The translations under genes were made by a program, and so were the position numbers. From an uncultured Pelagibacteraceae bacterium (lineage in GTDB: Bacteria > Pseudomonadota > Alphaproteobacteria > Pelagibacterales > Pelagibacteraceae), in contig CACEDG010000006.1 of NCBI GenBank assembly GCA_902558225.1, positions 1 to 47,500 on the forward strand: 47,500 bases of DNA, written 5' to 3'. Each line of letters starts with the position of its first letter. Position 1 is the first letter of the stretch. The notes under the pieces were generated by a model, which did no database searches, was not told the DNA's origin, and saw nothing but the letters and a program-made list of their open reading frames with translations. This document shows, piece by piece, positions 16,200 through 24,796 of the stretch.

Positions 16200-18936
16200 T
16201 ATTTTCAAGGTAGTAATCTATCAATTTAAATCTAAAGTCATATAAGGTTGTATTTCGAAACCTTGAAAGATCTTGTTTTCTACCAATTTTCATTATATTT
16301 TTCCAATAATTTAAAAAAAGTTTCTCAAAATTAAATTTCTGATCTTCAAAATTTTGAAATTTTTGGTTAATAAAGTTTAAGTTTAAATCCTCAATTTTAT
16401 CAATATAAATTATAGGCATCTCTTTATGAAATTTTAATATACTCTCCTTCAACCTTATTGGAATATTTCCTAATATAATTGACTCGTAAGTTCTATGATC
16501 ATCAATACCGTTTCCTGAAGGGCAAAATACATATTTAAATTTTGATTGTTCCCTCCAGTTTAAAAACCTATTAAGTCTTTGATTTAAAAAATGATTATCC
16601 GTTCTATTAATTTCAGAAAATAATTTTTTTCTGTTTCCGTGTTTTAAGGAAAAATGCCAATTATTAAAAATTTTTTCTTTACGTTTTTTAAAAATACTTG
16701 AATTATTTAAAGTAAGAATTAATTGTTTTTCCTGATAAGAAGGTGAACATTTAAAATTAGCCCACCCTTTTCTTCTCTCAAAAATTGTATGATAATCTAG
16801 ACCACTTGGTAAGTTTGAAGTTTTTGAATTATCAAAATTTAAATTCTGAGTATACCAATGAACTAAGTTTTTATTGTTAATTATTTTCGTGACAGACTCA
16901 TTTAATCTTGTGTCATTTCCATCCTTTATAGAAATCTCTACATCGCTGTCACCAGATAATAAAATAAATTTCCCTTTTATTTTACTTAAACCTTTTCTCG
17001 CGAATGTTATTATTTCTGAGGATTTAACAAACAAAATTTCTATATTATCATTAATATACATTTTTTTTATGTTAGGGTATTCTTTTTGATTTATAAAGTT
17101 ACCAATACTATAAATCAAAGATCTTGAGGTAAAAAATATACATTTGTTTAGCTCATGATGAAAATCATTTTTAAAAATTTCAATTCCAATATCTTTTTTT
17201 ATCTGTAATTTTTCGATTAAAAAATTAAAAATTCTTATGATCGCTTGTTTCTTAAAAATATAAAATATTATTAAAAATTTTATCTTTTTTAAAAAAGTGA
17301 TATCACTTGATATCACATTGCTACCCGAAAGCTTTGATTTAACTATTTTTTTTAAATGAAAATATGTATTATTTAAATTATCCCTCTTAATCTCTTGATT
17401 TTCATTTTCAGTGACTATATTCCAATTTTTTTGAGAACCTACTATTTCTCCAGTATTAAAATTATAAAATGGGCCTTTGCTTAAATTTTTTCTAAATGAG
17501 TGTAAAAATAAATTTCTTTCATCAATATTCAAACATTCAATTAAATTTCTTATAGAACTTTCCATAACATGAATTTGTTCAGCTTTTTCCAAAACAAGAC
17601 CTAAATTAAAAATAGACTCTGAAATATCATTTTTAATAATAAAAATATTTTTTTCTCTCAGATTTAAATCTTTTTTATTGATAACTAAGTTTCTAGATGG
17701 ATCATCATGGACAAAAATATATTTTTTATTTTGTGGATTAAGCTTTTTAAATACTCTCTCTTCCTCTTTAAGGTTTCTTTTCCATTTACCATAATCGAAT
17801 CTAAATTTATATGGTACGTCAAACTGTTTATAAAAAACCATATCTGTTGTAAATTCTTCTCTATTAAATTTTGATTTTATTGTTTTATGAAAATTATTGT
17901 GACCTATTTTTATTAATTCTAAATTTTCATTATTTTTTTTTTGATTTTCAAAAAATTTTATAGCACTTTTTTCGTCTTTAGTTTTTATCAAATTTACATT
18001 TTGAGAGTCCGCATAAAGAAATTTTATATTCTTGTAATGATTTTCTGGAACAAACAAATTAAATTCAGTAACCCCAAGTTTTTTCTTTTCTAACAAATAT
18101 TTTAATAGCCCTTTACAAGATAAAAAATCTCCTAAACCAAAATGCTGCAAAATATAAATTTTTTTTGTTTTGTTTAAGTCTTTAACCTCGTCTATTTTTT
18201 CTTTTTTTTGAATATTAATATTATTATAGGTCTGAACTAAGATATTAGGAATAAATTTTAAAATTTTTTTTTTTATATTATCTAAAGATTTTTTCCTTTT
18301 CCAATCATTTAAAAAAAGTTTTTCATTATTTAATAATAATTTTTGATCTAGATTTAATTTTTCTAAATATTTGTTTTTTACAAAAATAAGATTCCCAACA
18401 TGCGCTATAGGTGTATACCCTTTACTTTTGCCAACGTTTATTGTGGATGTAAATGAATTTTTAGTATTTTTGTCTGAATTATATCTTTCGAGTTTACCTG
18501 GTAATATGTAAGAACAAATTTCAATTATAACTATTTTAGGTTCATAATCTTTAATAGACTCCCAAACTTCTAGATCATTTGAGTCAATATCGATTGAAAG
18601 TATGTCAAAATTTTTTTTTAAAAACGTGTTTGAGACGACTTTATCAAATGAATTTTCATCCAAATTTATTGATGAGTTTATAGGTAAAATATTTTTAAAT
18701 TGTTTTGAGGTTTCAATTAAATCATTAAATCTGACTTTATCTTGCTCTATATAAACTGCTTTTGCAGAATACTTTTCTACAAGATTGAATGTATTAGAAT
18801 AGTGTTTTCCATCCCAAGCTCCAAATTCACAAACTTCAATTTCTTTTAGATTTATTCTTTTTATTAATTCCTCTAAAATTCCGTCTTCCCCATTTTGCGA
18901 ATATATATTTTTTCTATATTTAAGAAAAGTTTCCAT
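16192..18936 (-). CDS. Very large three-part protein: FkbM/methyltransferase-like, GT9-like and exostosin-like regions
   Basis: The 914-residue protein has at least three distinct parts. Residues 1-210 resemble a class I methyltransferase-like domain: YSQNGEDGILEELI, CEFGAWDGKHYSNTF (36-50), VYIEQD, and FDILSIDIDSNDLEVW (110-125). Residues about 258-540 begin ILQHFGLGDFLSCKGLLKYL, like the GT9 heptosyltransferase entry motif, and contain KYIFVHDDPSRN. Residues about 600-900 end with FVKSSEI, LLSGDSDVEI, SGLDYHTIF, and VFCPSGNGIDDHRTYESIILG with 'IPIRL', resembling exostosin/GT47-type transferases. No signal peptide is seen. It is the second gene of the minus operon. The function of each part is inferred from motif likeness only. 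Confidence 0.75.
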   Translation of the reverse strand: METFLKYRKNIYSQNGEDGILEELIKRINLKEIEVCEFGAWDGKHYSNTFNLVEKYSAKAVYIEQDKVRFNDLIETSKQFKNILPINSSINLDENSFDKVVSNTFLKKNFDILSIDIDSNDLEVWESIKDYEPKIVIIEICSYILPGKLERYNSDKNTKNSFTSTINVGKSKGYTPIAHVGNLIFVKNKYLEKLNLDQKLLLNNEKLFLNDWKRKKSLDNIKKKILKFIPNILVQTYNNINIQKKEKIDEVKDLNKTKKIYILQHFGLGDFLSCKGLLKYLLEKKKLGVTEFNLFVPENHYKNIKFLYADSQNVNLIKTKDEKSAIKFFENQKKNNENLELIKIGHNNFHKTIKSKFNREEFTTDMVFYKQFDVPYKFRFDYGKWKRNLKEEERVFKKLNPQNKKYIFVHDDPSRNLVINKKDLNLREKNIFIIKNDISESIFNLGLVLEKAEQIHVMESSIRNLIECLNIDERNLFLHSFRKNLSKGPFYNFNTGEIVGSQKNWNIVTENENQEIKRDNLNNTYFHLKKIVKSKLSGSNVISSDITFLKKIKFLIIFYIFKKQAIIRIFNFLIEKLQIKKDIGIEIFKNDFHHELNKCIFFTSRSLIYSIGNFINQKEYPNIKKMYINDNIEILFVKSSEIITFARKGLSKIKGKFILLSGDSDVEISIKDGNDTRLNESVTKIINNKNLVHWYTQNLNFDNSKTSNLPSGLDYHTIFERRKGWANFKCSPSYQEKQLILTLNNSSIFKKRKEKIFNNWHFSLKHGNRKKLFSEINRTDNHFLNQRLNRFLNWREQSKFKYVFCPSGNGIDDHRTYESIILGNIPIRLKESILKFHKEMPIIYIDKIEDLNLNFINQKFQNFEDQKFNFEKLFLNYWKNIMKIGRKQDLSRFRNTTLYDFRFKLIDYYLENNE

Positions 18937-18986
18937 ATATCAGTAAATCTTTAATAAATGCTTGCTTCTTATAAATTTTTTTAAAA

Positions 18987-19910
18987 TCACTTATTTGCCT
19001 TAATAGTACTACCTAATCCTTCATGAAATTTTGTAAAAAAATTCTGCTTTAACTTTAAATATTTTAAAATCTTTTTATTTGATCCTGAAGATTTTACAGG
19101 ATCATTTTTGGATAAATTATTATAAGTTTTTTTAGATTTACTGTTTAGAAATTTTGTAATCATTAAATAAAGGCTATTAATTGAAATACTTTTTCCAGAA
19201 CATACATTAAATACATCCTGAAAATTTTTTTCTTTAATTATTTTTTTTTTTAAAAGAATGATAATTTTAATTACATCCTCTACAAAAATAAAATCCCTTG
19301 TTTGATAACCACCATTAATCTTTATAATTTGATTTTTTTTTGCTCTATTAATAAATATGGGAATAACGCCAGAATAGGGATTATTTTCTTTTTGATTAGG
19401 TCCATAAACATTAAAAAATCTTAATCCCACTGATTTTATGCCAAAAACTTTATTGACTATTTTTGCATATGACTCAATTGTTAATTTATCTTGCGCATAA
19501 GGAGATAATATACTCGTCTTGGATAACAAACTATCACTTCCGATAGAATGACTGCCATAAACAGCACAAGATGAAGCATAAATAATTGGTATTTTATATT
19601 TTCTTGCAATTTCAAATATATATAAGCTTGAATTCAAATTTTTTTTACTACTCTCAAAAAAATTTATAACAGAAAATTTCACGACTGATTGAGCTGCTAG
19701 GTGAATTATGCAATTAATATCATTAAATTTACTTAGTGGTATATTTTCTATTGGTTTTTGAATTAATCTTAACCTTAATCTTTTCTTTAAATTTAAAATT
19801 TTTCCTTGTGACATATCATCAACAAGCATCATTTTTTTTGTATCATTTATATAGTTAGCAAATGAGGAACCAATAAAACCCGCCGCACCTGTTATTAGTA
19901 TCTTTTTCAT
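18987..19910 (-). CDS. NAD-dependent sugar epimerase/dehydratase (GalE/WbpP-like SDR)
   Basis: The 307-residue extended SDR has the glycine motif GAAGFIG (8-14), VDDMSQGK (30-37), IHLAAQSVVKFS (69-80), ASSCAVYGS (112-120) and Tyr138/Lys142 in SPYAQDK. RFFNVYGPNQ, SGVIPIFINRA and TRDFIFVEDV follow, matching UDP-hexose or UDP-HexNAc 4-epimerases of the WbpP/GalE type. It is the first gene of the left minus operon and could supply UDP-Gal/GalNAc or epimerise the TviB product. The C-terminal part is short and ends in KANK. Exact substrate is not decided by the sequence. Confidence 0.85.
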   Translation of the reverse strand: MKKILITGAAGFIGSSFANYINDTKKMMLVDDMSQGKILNLKKRLRLRLIQKPIENIPLSKFNDINCIIHLAAQSVVKFSVINFFESSKKNLNSSLYIFEIARKYKIPIIYASSCAVYGSHSIGSDSLLSKTSILSPYAQDKLTIESYAKIVNKVFGIKSVGLRFFNVYGPNQKENNPYSGVIPIFINRAKKNQIIKINGGYQTRDFIFVEDVIKIIILLKKKIIKEKNFQDVFNVCSGKSISINSLYLMITKFLNSKSKKTYNNLSKNDPVKSSGSNKKILKYLKLKQNFFTKFHEGLGSTIKANK

Positions 19911-19954
19911 TGAAAATTTATTATATAAATATTCCTATTAAATATAACATTTAA
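19911..19954. promoter_or_regulatory. Divergent intergenic spacer between the left operon and region B
   Basis: Only 44 bases separate the ATG codons of the minus epimerase gene (19910) and the plus GT-like gene (19955). The spacer is almost pure A/T and contains a perfect TATAAT on the minus strand (19920-19925) and TATAAC on the plus strand (19943-19948). Both are so close to the start codons that transcripts would be nearly leaderless. No convincing -35 element is visible for either, so promoter activity is inferred from the divergent layout. Confidence 0.3.
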
Positions 19955-21106
19955 ATGAATATTACAAAAATTACTAATTATATTTACGAAAAATACCTAA
20001 CTGTATTTAATAAAAATTTTATAGTTGATTTCAATCCATATAAAATCAAAACAAAAAAAAAAGCGATCTTATATTATAAATATTCCAGAAACTTTAAAGA
20101 TGCTAAAATAGGAACTACAGATTATCAATGCTTGTGTATTGCAAAAGCAATTAACAAAGCTGGATACCTTGTAACAATTGTAGATAGAAAAGTGAAAATC
20201 AAAGTTACACAAAATTATGAAATTTTTGTTGGTGCATTCAATACAGGTGGTTTTGTCAATTTTGTAAATATTTTAAATCAACTTAACAAAAAGACTAAAG
20301 TGGTAGGACTCTCAACTGGGGCAAATCCTAAACATATGAAAGAACAGTTTAGAAAAAGAGAAAAAATGTTTAAAAAAAGAAATAAAATCTCTTTAGCTCA
20401 TATAAGCAGATTTTCTACAATAGATTTTAATAAGATTAAAAAAAAGTTTAATTATTTAATTTACTTTGGATATAAAAAAGGTTTTGTAGATAAAAGTTAT
20501 AAAAGATTTAGAAATAAAATTGATCTCCAGCCATGCATAAGTGATAAAATTAAAACTAATAGAAATAAAAAAAAAATAAATTTAAAAAATTATATATATT
20601 ACTCTGGATCGGGTTTTCTTCACAAAGGATTAGACTTAATCATTGAATATTTTATTAAAAATCAAAACTTGAAACTTCACATATGTTCACCAAGCTATGA
20701 AAAAAAATTTTTAGATTTTTATAATATTTCAAAATACGAAAATATAATTTATTACGGAAATGTAAAAGAAGATAGTCTCAAAGCAGAGAAATTATTTTCA
20801 AAATGCGGCTATATTATTTCTATGAATTGTAGTGGTGGTGGATCTGCTTCTTTAGCAGTTGGTAGAAGGTATGGCTTAATTCCAGTTGTTTGGAAAAATG
20901 AGGATTGTAATACAAAAGCTTGTTTTATCATTTCAAAAGAAAGTTATAGTGGTATTGATAAAGTAATAAAAAAATTAATTAAGATTGACTTTAATAAGTA
21001 TTTAAAGCTCTCAAAAGAAAATGTAAAAATTTCTCAAGAAAACAGTAGCAATTACTATCAAAAGAGATTATTTAAGATTTTTAAAAAATTAAATGCTAAA
21101 AAGTAG
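19955..21106 (+). CDS. GT-B glycosyltransferase-like protein
   Basis: This 383-residue protein has a GT-B layout. The N-terminal half holds IGTTDYQCLCIAKAINKAGY, like the acceptor-domain helix after the first strand, and IFVGAFNTGGFV. The donor half begins YIYYSGSGFLHKGLDLIIEYF, equivalent to the 'G..hKG.dl.i.a' of GT4 enzymes, with NIIYYGNV and then ISMNCSGGGSASLAVGRRYGLIPVV. EX7E is absent. It leads a three-gene plus-strand unit with a radical SAM enzyme (14-nt overlap) and an aminotransferase, so it may transfer the sugar they build. Specific family unrecognised. Confidence 0.7.
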   Translation: MNITKITNYIYEKYLTVFNKNFIVDFNPYKIKTKKKAILYYKYSRNFKDAKIGTTDYQCLCIAKAINKAGYLVTIVDRKVKIKVTQNYEIFVGAFNTGGFVNFVNILNQLNKKTKVVGLSTGANPKHMKEQFRKREKMFKKRNKISLAHISRFSTIDFNKIKKKFNYLIYFGYKKGFVDKSYKRFRNKIDLQPCISDKIKTNRNKKKINLKNYIYYSGSGFLHKGLDLIIEYFIKNQNLKLHICSPSYEKKFLDFYNISKYENIIYYGNVKEDSLKAEKLFSKCGYIISMNCSGGGSASLAVGRRYGLIPVVWKNEDCNTKACFIISKESYSGIDKVIKKLIKIDFNKYLKLSKENVKISQENSSNYYQKRLFKIFKKLNAKK

Positions 21107-22172
21107 AAATCCCAAAAGATCGCTTTCTTATAAAAAAGAATACAAAGATAATCTTGACATCATTATGAATTCGAAAAATGATGATTTAAAGATCTCACAT
21201 ATTGATCTTTATCCAAATGATGTTTGTAATCTCAGGTGTGAGTTTTGTCCCACTCATTTCGGTAAAAATAATATAAGTCTTGAGGCAATTCCATTAATCG
21301 CAAAATTCAATCCAAAAGTAATGGTTATTACAGGAGGAGGCGAACCATCATTATGGAGAAAAGATAAAAAAAAAATTTATGACTTAATATTGGAAATAAG
21401 AAAATTTATGGGAAAGATTCCACTTGGAATAATGTCCAATGGAACATTTTTAATGCCTAATGATGCAGTTGAACATCTAAAATGGTTAAGAATTTCTGTA
21501 AACTCTTTTGACAAGGATCAGTATAAAGTTGTTCATAAAATGGATATGTTTGATCGTGTATTAAGCAATATTCTAGAATATGCAAAAATGAAATTACCAG
21601 AACTTGGAATAGGTTTTGTCTATACTAAAAGGACAGCGAAAGATTTAGTTAATGTAATTAAAACAATAAATCAAAGAATATTGTGTAATTTGTCCAAAGA
21701 TAATTTAAAAAAAATAAATGTGCAATTTAGACCTGAGGCTGACCCAAAAACCTATTCTAGGCATTTTTTAGATGAAAAATTAATAGAGGAATTAAAATCT
21801 CAAATAAATGATTTAAGTGAATTTGAAATTAACTTTATAAATGAAAAAACAAATATGTATGAGGTATTAAATAATTCTGTTTTTGATTTAAAAAGTTTTA
21901 ATAATTGCCATATGTCACTTTTACAACTTAAAATAGACGCAAAAGGTGATGTTTATCCATGTGCTCAAACAGCAAATAATTTTACAGACAGTTATGGAAA
22001 TTTGTTTTCTCCAGATTTTTTTTCTAAATTTAAAAAAGAAGTCACGAATTCGTTCAATAAACATCCAACTAAAATTTGTGAGAATTGCGCGCAATCTTCT
22101 ATAAATCACCTATACGAAAATAGGGATAAAAACTACAATGAAGATTATAATGAGCAAAATCCCTTTTTTTAA
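21093..22172 (+). CDS. Radical SAM protein with C-terminal cysteine-rich (SPASM-like) region
   Basis: The iron-sulfur motif CNLRCEFC places Cys45, Cys49 and Cys52 in the CX3CX2C order. It is followed by ITGGGEPSLW around residue 80 and GIMSNGTFL, both typical of the SAM-binding TIM barrel. Near the C-terminus are DAKGDVYPCAQT and KICENCAQSS, which with CHMSLLQL give extra cysteines for an auxiliary cluster, as in SPASM-type proteins. It is followed without a gap by a DegT/DnrJ aminotransferase gene. Radical SAM/aminotransferase pairs occur in unusual sugar pathways, so a nucleotide-sugar rearrangement or deamination is possible. The substrate is unknown. Confidence 0.85.
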   Translation: MLKSRNPKRSLSYKKEYKDNLDIIMNSKNDDLKISHIDLYPNDVCNLRCEFCPTHFGKNNISLEAIPLIAKFNPKVMVITGGGEPSLWRKDKKKIYDLILEIRKFMGKIPLGIMSNGTFLMPNDAVEHLKWLRISVNSFDKDQYKVVHKMDMFDRVLSNILEYAKMKLPELGIGFVYTKRTAKDLVNVIKTINQRILCNLSKDNLKKINVQFRPEADPKTYSRHFLDEKLIEELKSQINDLSEFEINFINEKTNMYEVLNNSVFDLKSFNNCHMSLLQLKIDAKGDVYPCAQTANNFTDSYGNLFSPDFFSKFKKEVTNSFNKHPTKICENCAQSSINHLYENRDKNYNEDYNEQNPFF

Positions 22173-23267
22173 ATGAAATTTGTTGACCTAAAATCACAAG
22201 ATAAGAAAATAAAAAAGAATATCCTTAACAAAATTAATAATATTCTATCTAAGAATGATTATATTAACGGCAAAATCAATAATAAAGTAGAAAACAAATT
22301 TTCTCAAAAGTATAAGCTTGGCTACTCTGCTTTAGTTTCGTCTGGGACTGATGCTTTATATTTAGCTTTAAGACTATTAAAAAAAAAGTATAAAAAAGGT
22401 GAAATAATTACAACACCATTTACTTTTTTTTCACCCTCAGAGACAATTTTAAATGCTGGTTTTAAACCAGTGTATGCAGATATTAATTTATCTGATTATA
22501 ATATTTCTGTAAAATCAATAGAGAGTAAAATCAATAAAAATACAATTTGCATATTACCAGTGCATATATTTGGCTACCCGTGTGATATGAATAAAATTAT
22601 GAAATTAGCTAAGAAACATAATTTATTTGTAATTGAAGATTGTGCTCAAGCTTTAGGTGCAAAAATTAAAAATAAATTTGTAGGAACTTTTGGTGATATC
22701 AACGCTTTTAGCTTCTATCCAACTAAAAACTTAGGAGCATATGGAGATGCTGGGTTAGTCAGTACAAAAAATAAGAAATATTTCAATTATTTAAAACTTT
22801 TAAAAAATCATGGTTCCAAGGTTCCCTATGAACATTTAATTGTGGGTGAGAATTCTAGATGTGATACTTTTCAAGCTGTTGTATTAAATGAAAAATTAAA
22901 AACAATAGATATACTTAACAAAAAAAGAAATTTATTAGCAAAAAATTATTATAAACTATTAAGAAATAACAACAATGTCGTATTACCCAAATATGATAAA
23001 AATAATAAATCTATATACCATCAATTTACAATACTAGTAAAAAATAGAGATAAGCTTTTAACTCACCTTTCTAGAAATAAGATTCCTTATATGATCTATT
23101 ATAAAAAACCATTGTATAAACAAAAGTTTTTTAAAAAAAATAAAATTAGACTTAAGAATACTGAAACTGTAGTAAGTAAATGTATTTCACTTCCAATCCA
23201 CCCTTCTCTTAAAAATTCTGATGTGCAGAGAATATGCAAAACAATCAATAAATTTTATTTCCAATAA
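22173..23267 (+). CDS. DegT/DnrJ/EryC1/StrS-family PLP aminotransferase
   Basis: The 364-residue enzyme shows family marks in order: SSGTDALYLAL (56-66) for phosphate binding, TPFTFFSPSETIL (81-93), IEDCAQALGA (154-163) with the pyridine-binding Asp156, and SFYPTKNLGAYGDAG (180-194) with the PLP-forming Lys185. RKRNLLAxxY-like and 'IYHQFTI' segments follow. It aminates a keto-sugar nucleotide (3-, 4- or 5-keto group). It begins right after the radical SAM stop and ends 3 bases before a convergent gene. The keto substrate could come from the RmlB-like dehydratase of the left operon; this is an inference. Confidence 0.93.
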   Translation: MKFVDLKSQDKKIKKNILNKINNILSKNDYINGKINNKVENKFSQKYKLGYSALVSSGTDALYLALRLLKKKYKKGEIITTPFTFFSPSETILNAGFKPVYADINLSDYNISVKSIESKINKNTICILPVHIFGYPCDMNKIMKLAKKHNLFVIEDCAQALGAKIKNKFVGTFGDINAFSFYPTKNLGAYGDAGLVSTKNKKYFNYLKLLKNHGSKVPYEHLIVGENSRCDTFQAVVLNEKLKTIDILNKKRNLLAKNYYKLLRNNNNVVLPKYDKNNKSIYHQFTILVKNRDKLLTHLSRNKIPYMIYYKKPLYKQKFFKKNKIRLKNTETVVSKCISLPIHPSLKNSDVQRICKTINKFYFQ

Positions 23268-23270
23268 TAT

Positions 23271-24500
23271 TTAGTTTATAGTCATAATACCTACATTTCT
23301 ATGCATACCACTGATATAGTCTATTAATATTTTTTTTCCATCATTTGACCACCTTGGATGAAGATCACACCTAATAACACCTCTGTATTTATAAGGACTA
23401 TAAATATATTTTTTCCAAATAATCTTTTTTTTTGTAATTGAGTATACAAATAACTTTTGAAATCCCAATAAATTTGGATACGTATCACTAACAAACAGAT
23501 CTTTATATTTTGGATTAAACATAGGATGTCCATCTTTATTTAGCTCTGAGTTTAAAGTCTTAAATTTATTTAGTTTAATATTATATAAAATATATGAGTA
23601 GCACTTATTATCTTCTTTCATTGTAAATAATATTTCTTCGTTATTTTTCCAACAGTAATGTGAGATCAGTTTTGATTTACTTAAATTAATTAAATAATTT
23701 TTTTTTTTCTTTAAACAATAATGATAAAATAGTATCTGACGTTGATTATTTTTTTTTAGAACTGTATAAAAATATGCAATTTTATCTCCATTTGGAGAAA
23801 ATGTCTGATGATTTATATAACAACCTATAACTAGTTTTTGTTTTGTCTCATTAAATTTAAACAATGTAATTTTTTTATTTTTTTTTTTATTAATCATTAT
23901 TTCAAGTTTACTTTTTCTTAAGTTGACGGATTTTTGTGATTGACCAGTTTTAAATCCATAGCCTTTTCTTAACTTTCCTATTTTTGTAAAATCCGCTATT
24001 AAAAAATACTTTCCATCAGGACTAACATTATAGATTGAAAAGTTTAGTTTCTTTATTTTCCTAGATCTTAAATCTATTTGTTTTGTTATGTAATTTCTAT
24101 TTTCCTTTTTGTTAAAAAAAATAATATTTTTTTTGGGGTGCCACTGTAAATTTGAGCCTAATTGCCAAGACCAAGCGCTAGTCTTATCTAAATTAAGAAT
24201 TTTTTTACTTTTTAAATCAATTAAATTAATTAAAACTTCTTTATTACTTTGTTTTAATAACTTTTTTGTGTTTTTGTATGAATGAACGGCTATTTTTGTG
24301 TCTTGAAAATTGAATGGTTTTTTATCGTGATATCCAAAAAAAAAGCTGTTTAATTCATTATTTGTTTTGAAAATAAAGATATCTCTATTGAAAAATTCTA
24401 AAATCCTTCCTAAAAGTCTAAATGATTGTCTGATAGTATTTTTTAACCAAAAAAATGAAACTTTATTATTTATTTCGTTTAAAGTAAGATTATTTTTCAC
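23271..24500 (-). CDS. Beta-propeller-like protein of unknown function (TolB/oligogalacturonate-lyase-like repeats)
   Basis: I do not recognise a precise family. The 409-residue protein contains repeats of the kind found in beta-propellers: WQLGSNLQWHPKKNIIFFN, IYNVSPDGKYFLIAD, HQTFSPNGDKIAYFYTV, SHYCWKNNEEILFTM, GHPMFNPKYKDLFVSD, and DLHPRWSNDGKKILIDYISG. The last is close to the C-terminal blade of TolB-like and oligogalacturonate-lyase-like propellers. No signal peptide is evident, so it is probably cytosolic. The start is GTG at 24500. It is the last gene of the phosphonate cassette strand and may bind or edit a glycan intermediate. Catalysis is unproven. Confidence 0.7.
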   Translation of the reverse strand: MKNNLTLNEINNKVSFFWLKNTIRQSFRLLGRILEFFNRDIFIFKTNNELNSFFFGYHDKKPFNFQDTKIAVHSYKNTKKLLKQSNKEVLINLIDLKSKKILNLDKTSAWSWQLGSNLQWHPKKNIIFFNKKENRNYITKQIDLRSRKIKKLNFSIYNVSPDGKYFLIADFTKIGKLRKGYGFKTGQSQKSVNLRKSKLEIMINKKKNKKITLFKFNETKQKLVIGCYINHQTFSPNGDKIAYFYTVLKKNNQRQILFYHYCLKKKKNYLINLSKSKLISHYCWKNNEEILFTMKEDNKCYSYILYNIKLNKFKTLNSELNKDGHPMFNPKYKDLFVSDTYPNLLGFQKLFVYSITKKKIIWKKYIYSPYKYRGVIRCDLHPRWSNDGKKILIDYISGMHRNVGIMTIN

Positions 24501-24528
24501 TTTTCATAAATATAATTAAGTTAGTACT

Positions 24529-24768
24529 TTATTTTTCTTGGGTATTCGTATTATCTTTATTTTTTTCATCATCTTTATCATCTTTAATTTTATTTCTAAT
24601 ACCAAGAAATTCTAAAATTTTTATCCAATATATTTTAAGAGTTACAATTATGGCAGCTAAAGCAGCTATTAATCCCTGTAAAATTATGCTTACAGTTCCT
24701 GGGTCAATATAAGCAAATGCGTTAGTGCTATAAAACATTAAAAAAATTGATAAGATAATTTTTTTCAT
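24529..24768 (-). CDS. Small secreted or membrane-anchored protein with YIDPG motif
   Basis: From the ATG at 24768 the protein has 79 residues; an ATG at 24780 would add four. I prefer the inner start because AAGGA (24773-24777) sits at good Shine-Dalgarno distance. It begins KKIILSIFLMFYSTNAFA, a clear signal peptide, with YIDPGTVSIILQG just after the predicted cleavage. A hydrophobic helix (LIAALAAIIVTLKIYWI) and a very acidic/lysine-rich tail (DDKDDEKNKDNTN) follow. Small proteins with YIDPGT after a signal peptide occur in many glycan loci, but I know no biochemical role. It sits between the transaminase and propeller genes. Confidence 0.8.
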   Translation of the reverse strand: MKKIILSIFLMFYSTNAFAYIDPGTVSIILQGLIAALAAIIVTLKIYWIKILEFLGIRNKIKDDKDDEKNKDNTNTQEK

Positions 24769-24772
24769 AAAT

Positions 24773-24777
24773 TCCTT
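24773..24777 (-). promoter_or_regulatory. Shine-Dalgarno AAGGA deciding the start of the YIDPG protein
   Basis: On the minus strand AAGGA lies four bases before the ATG at 24768 (AAGGA-ATTT-ATG). In these A/T-rich genes such a clear ribosome binding site is unusual. It supports the inner start over the ATG at 24780, which it overlaps downstream. Confidence 0.55.
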
Positions 24778-24796
24778 CATCTATAACACTTTAATT

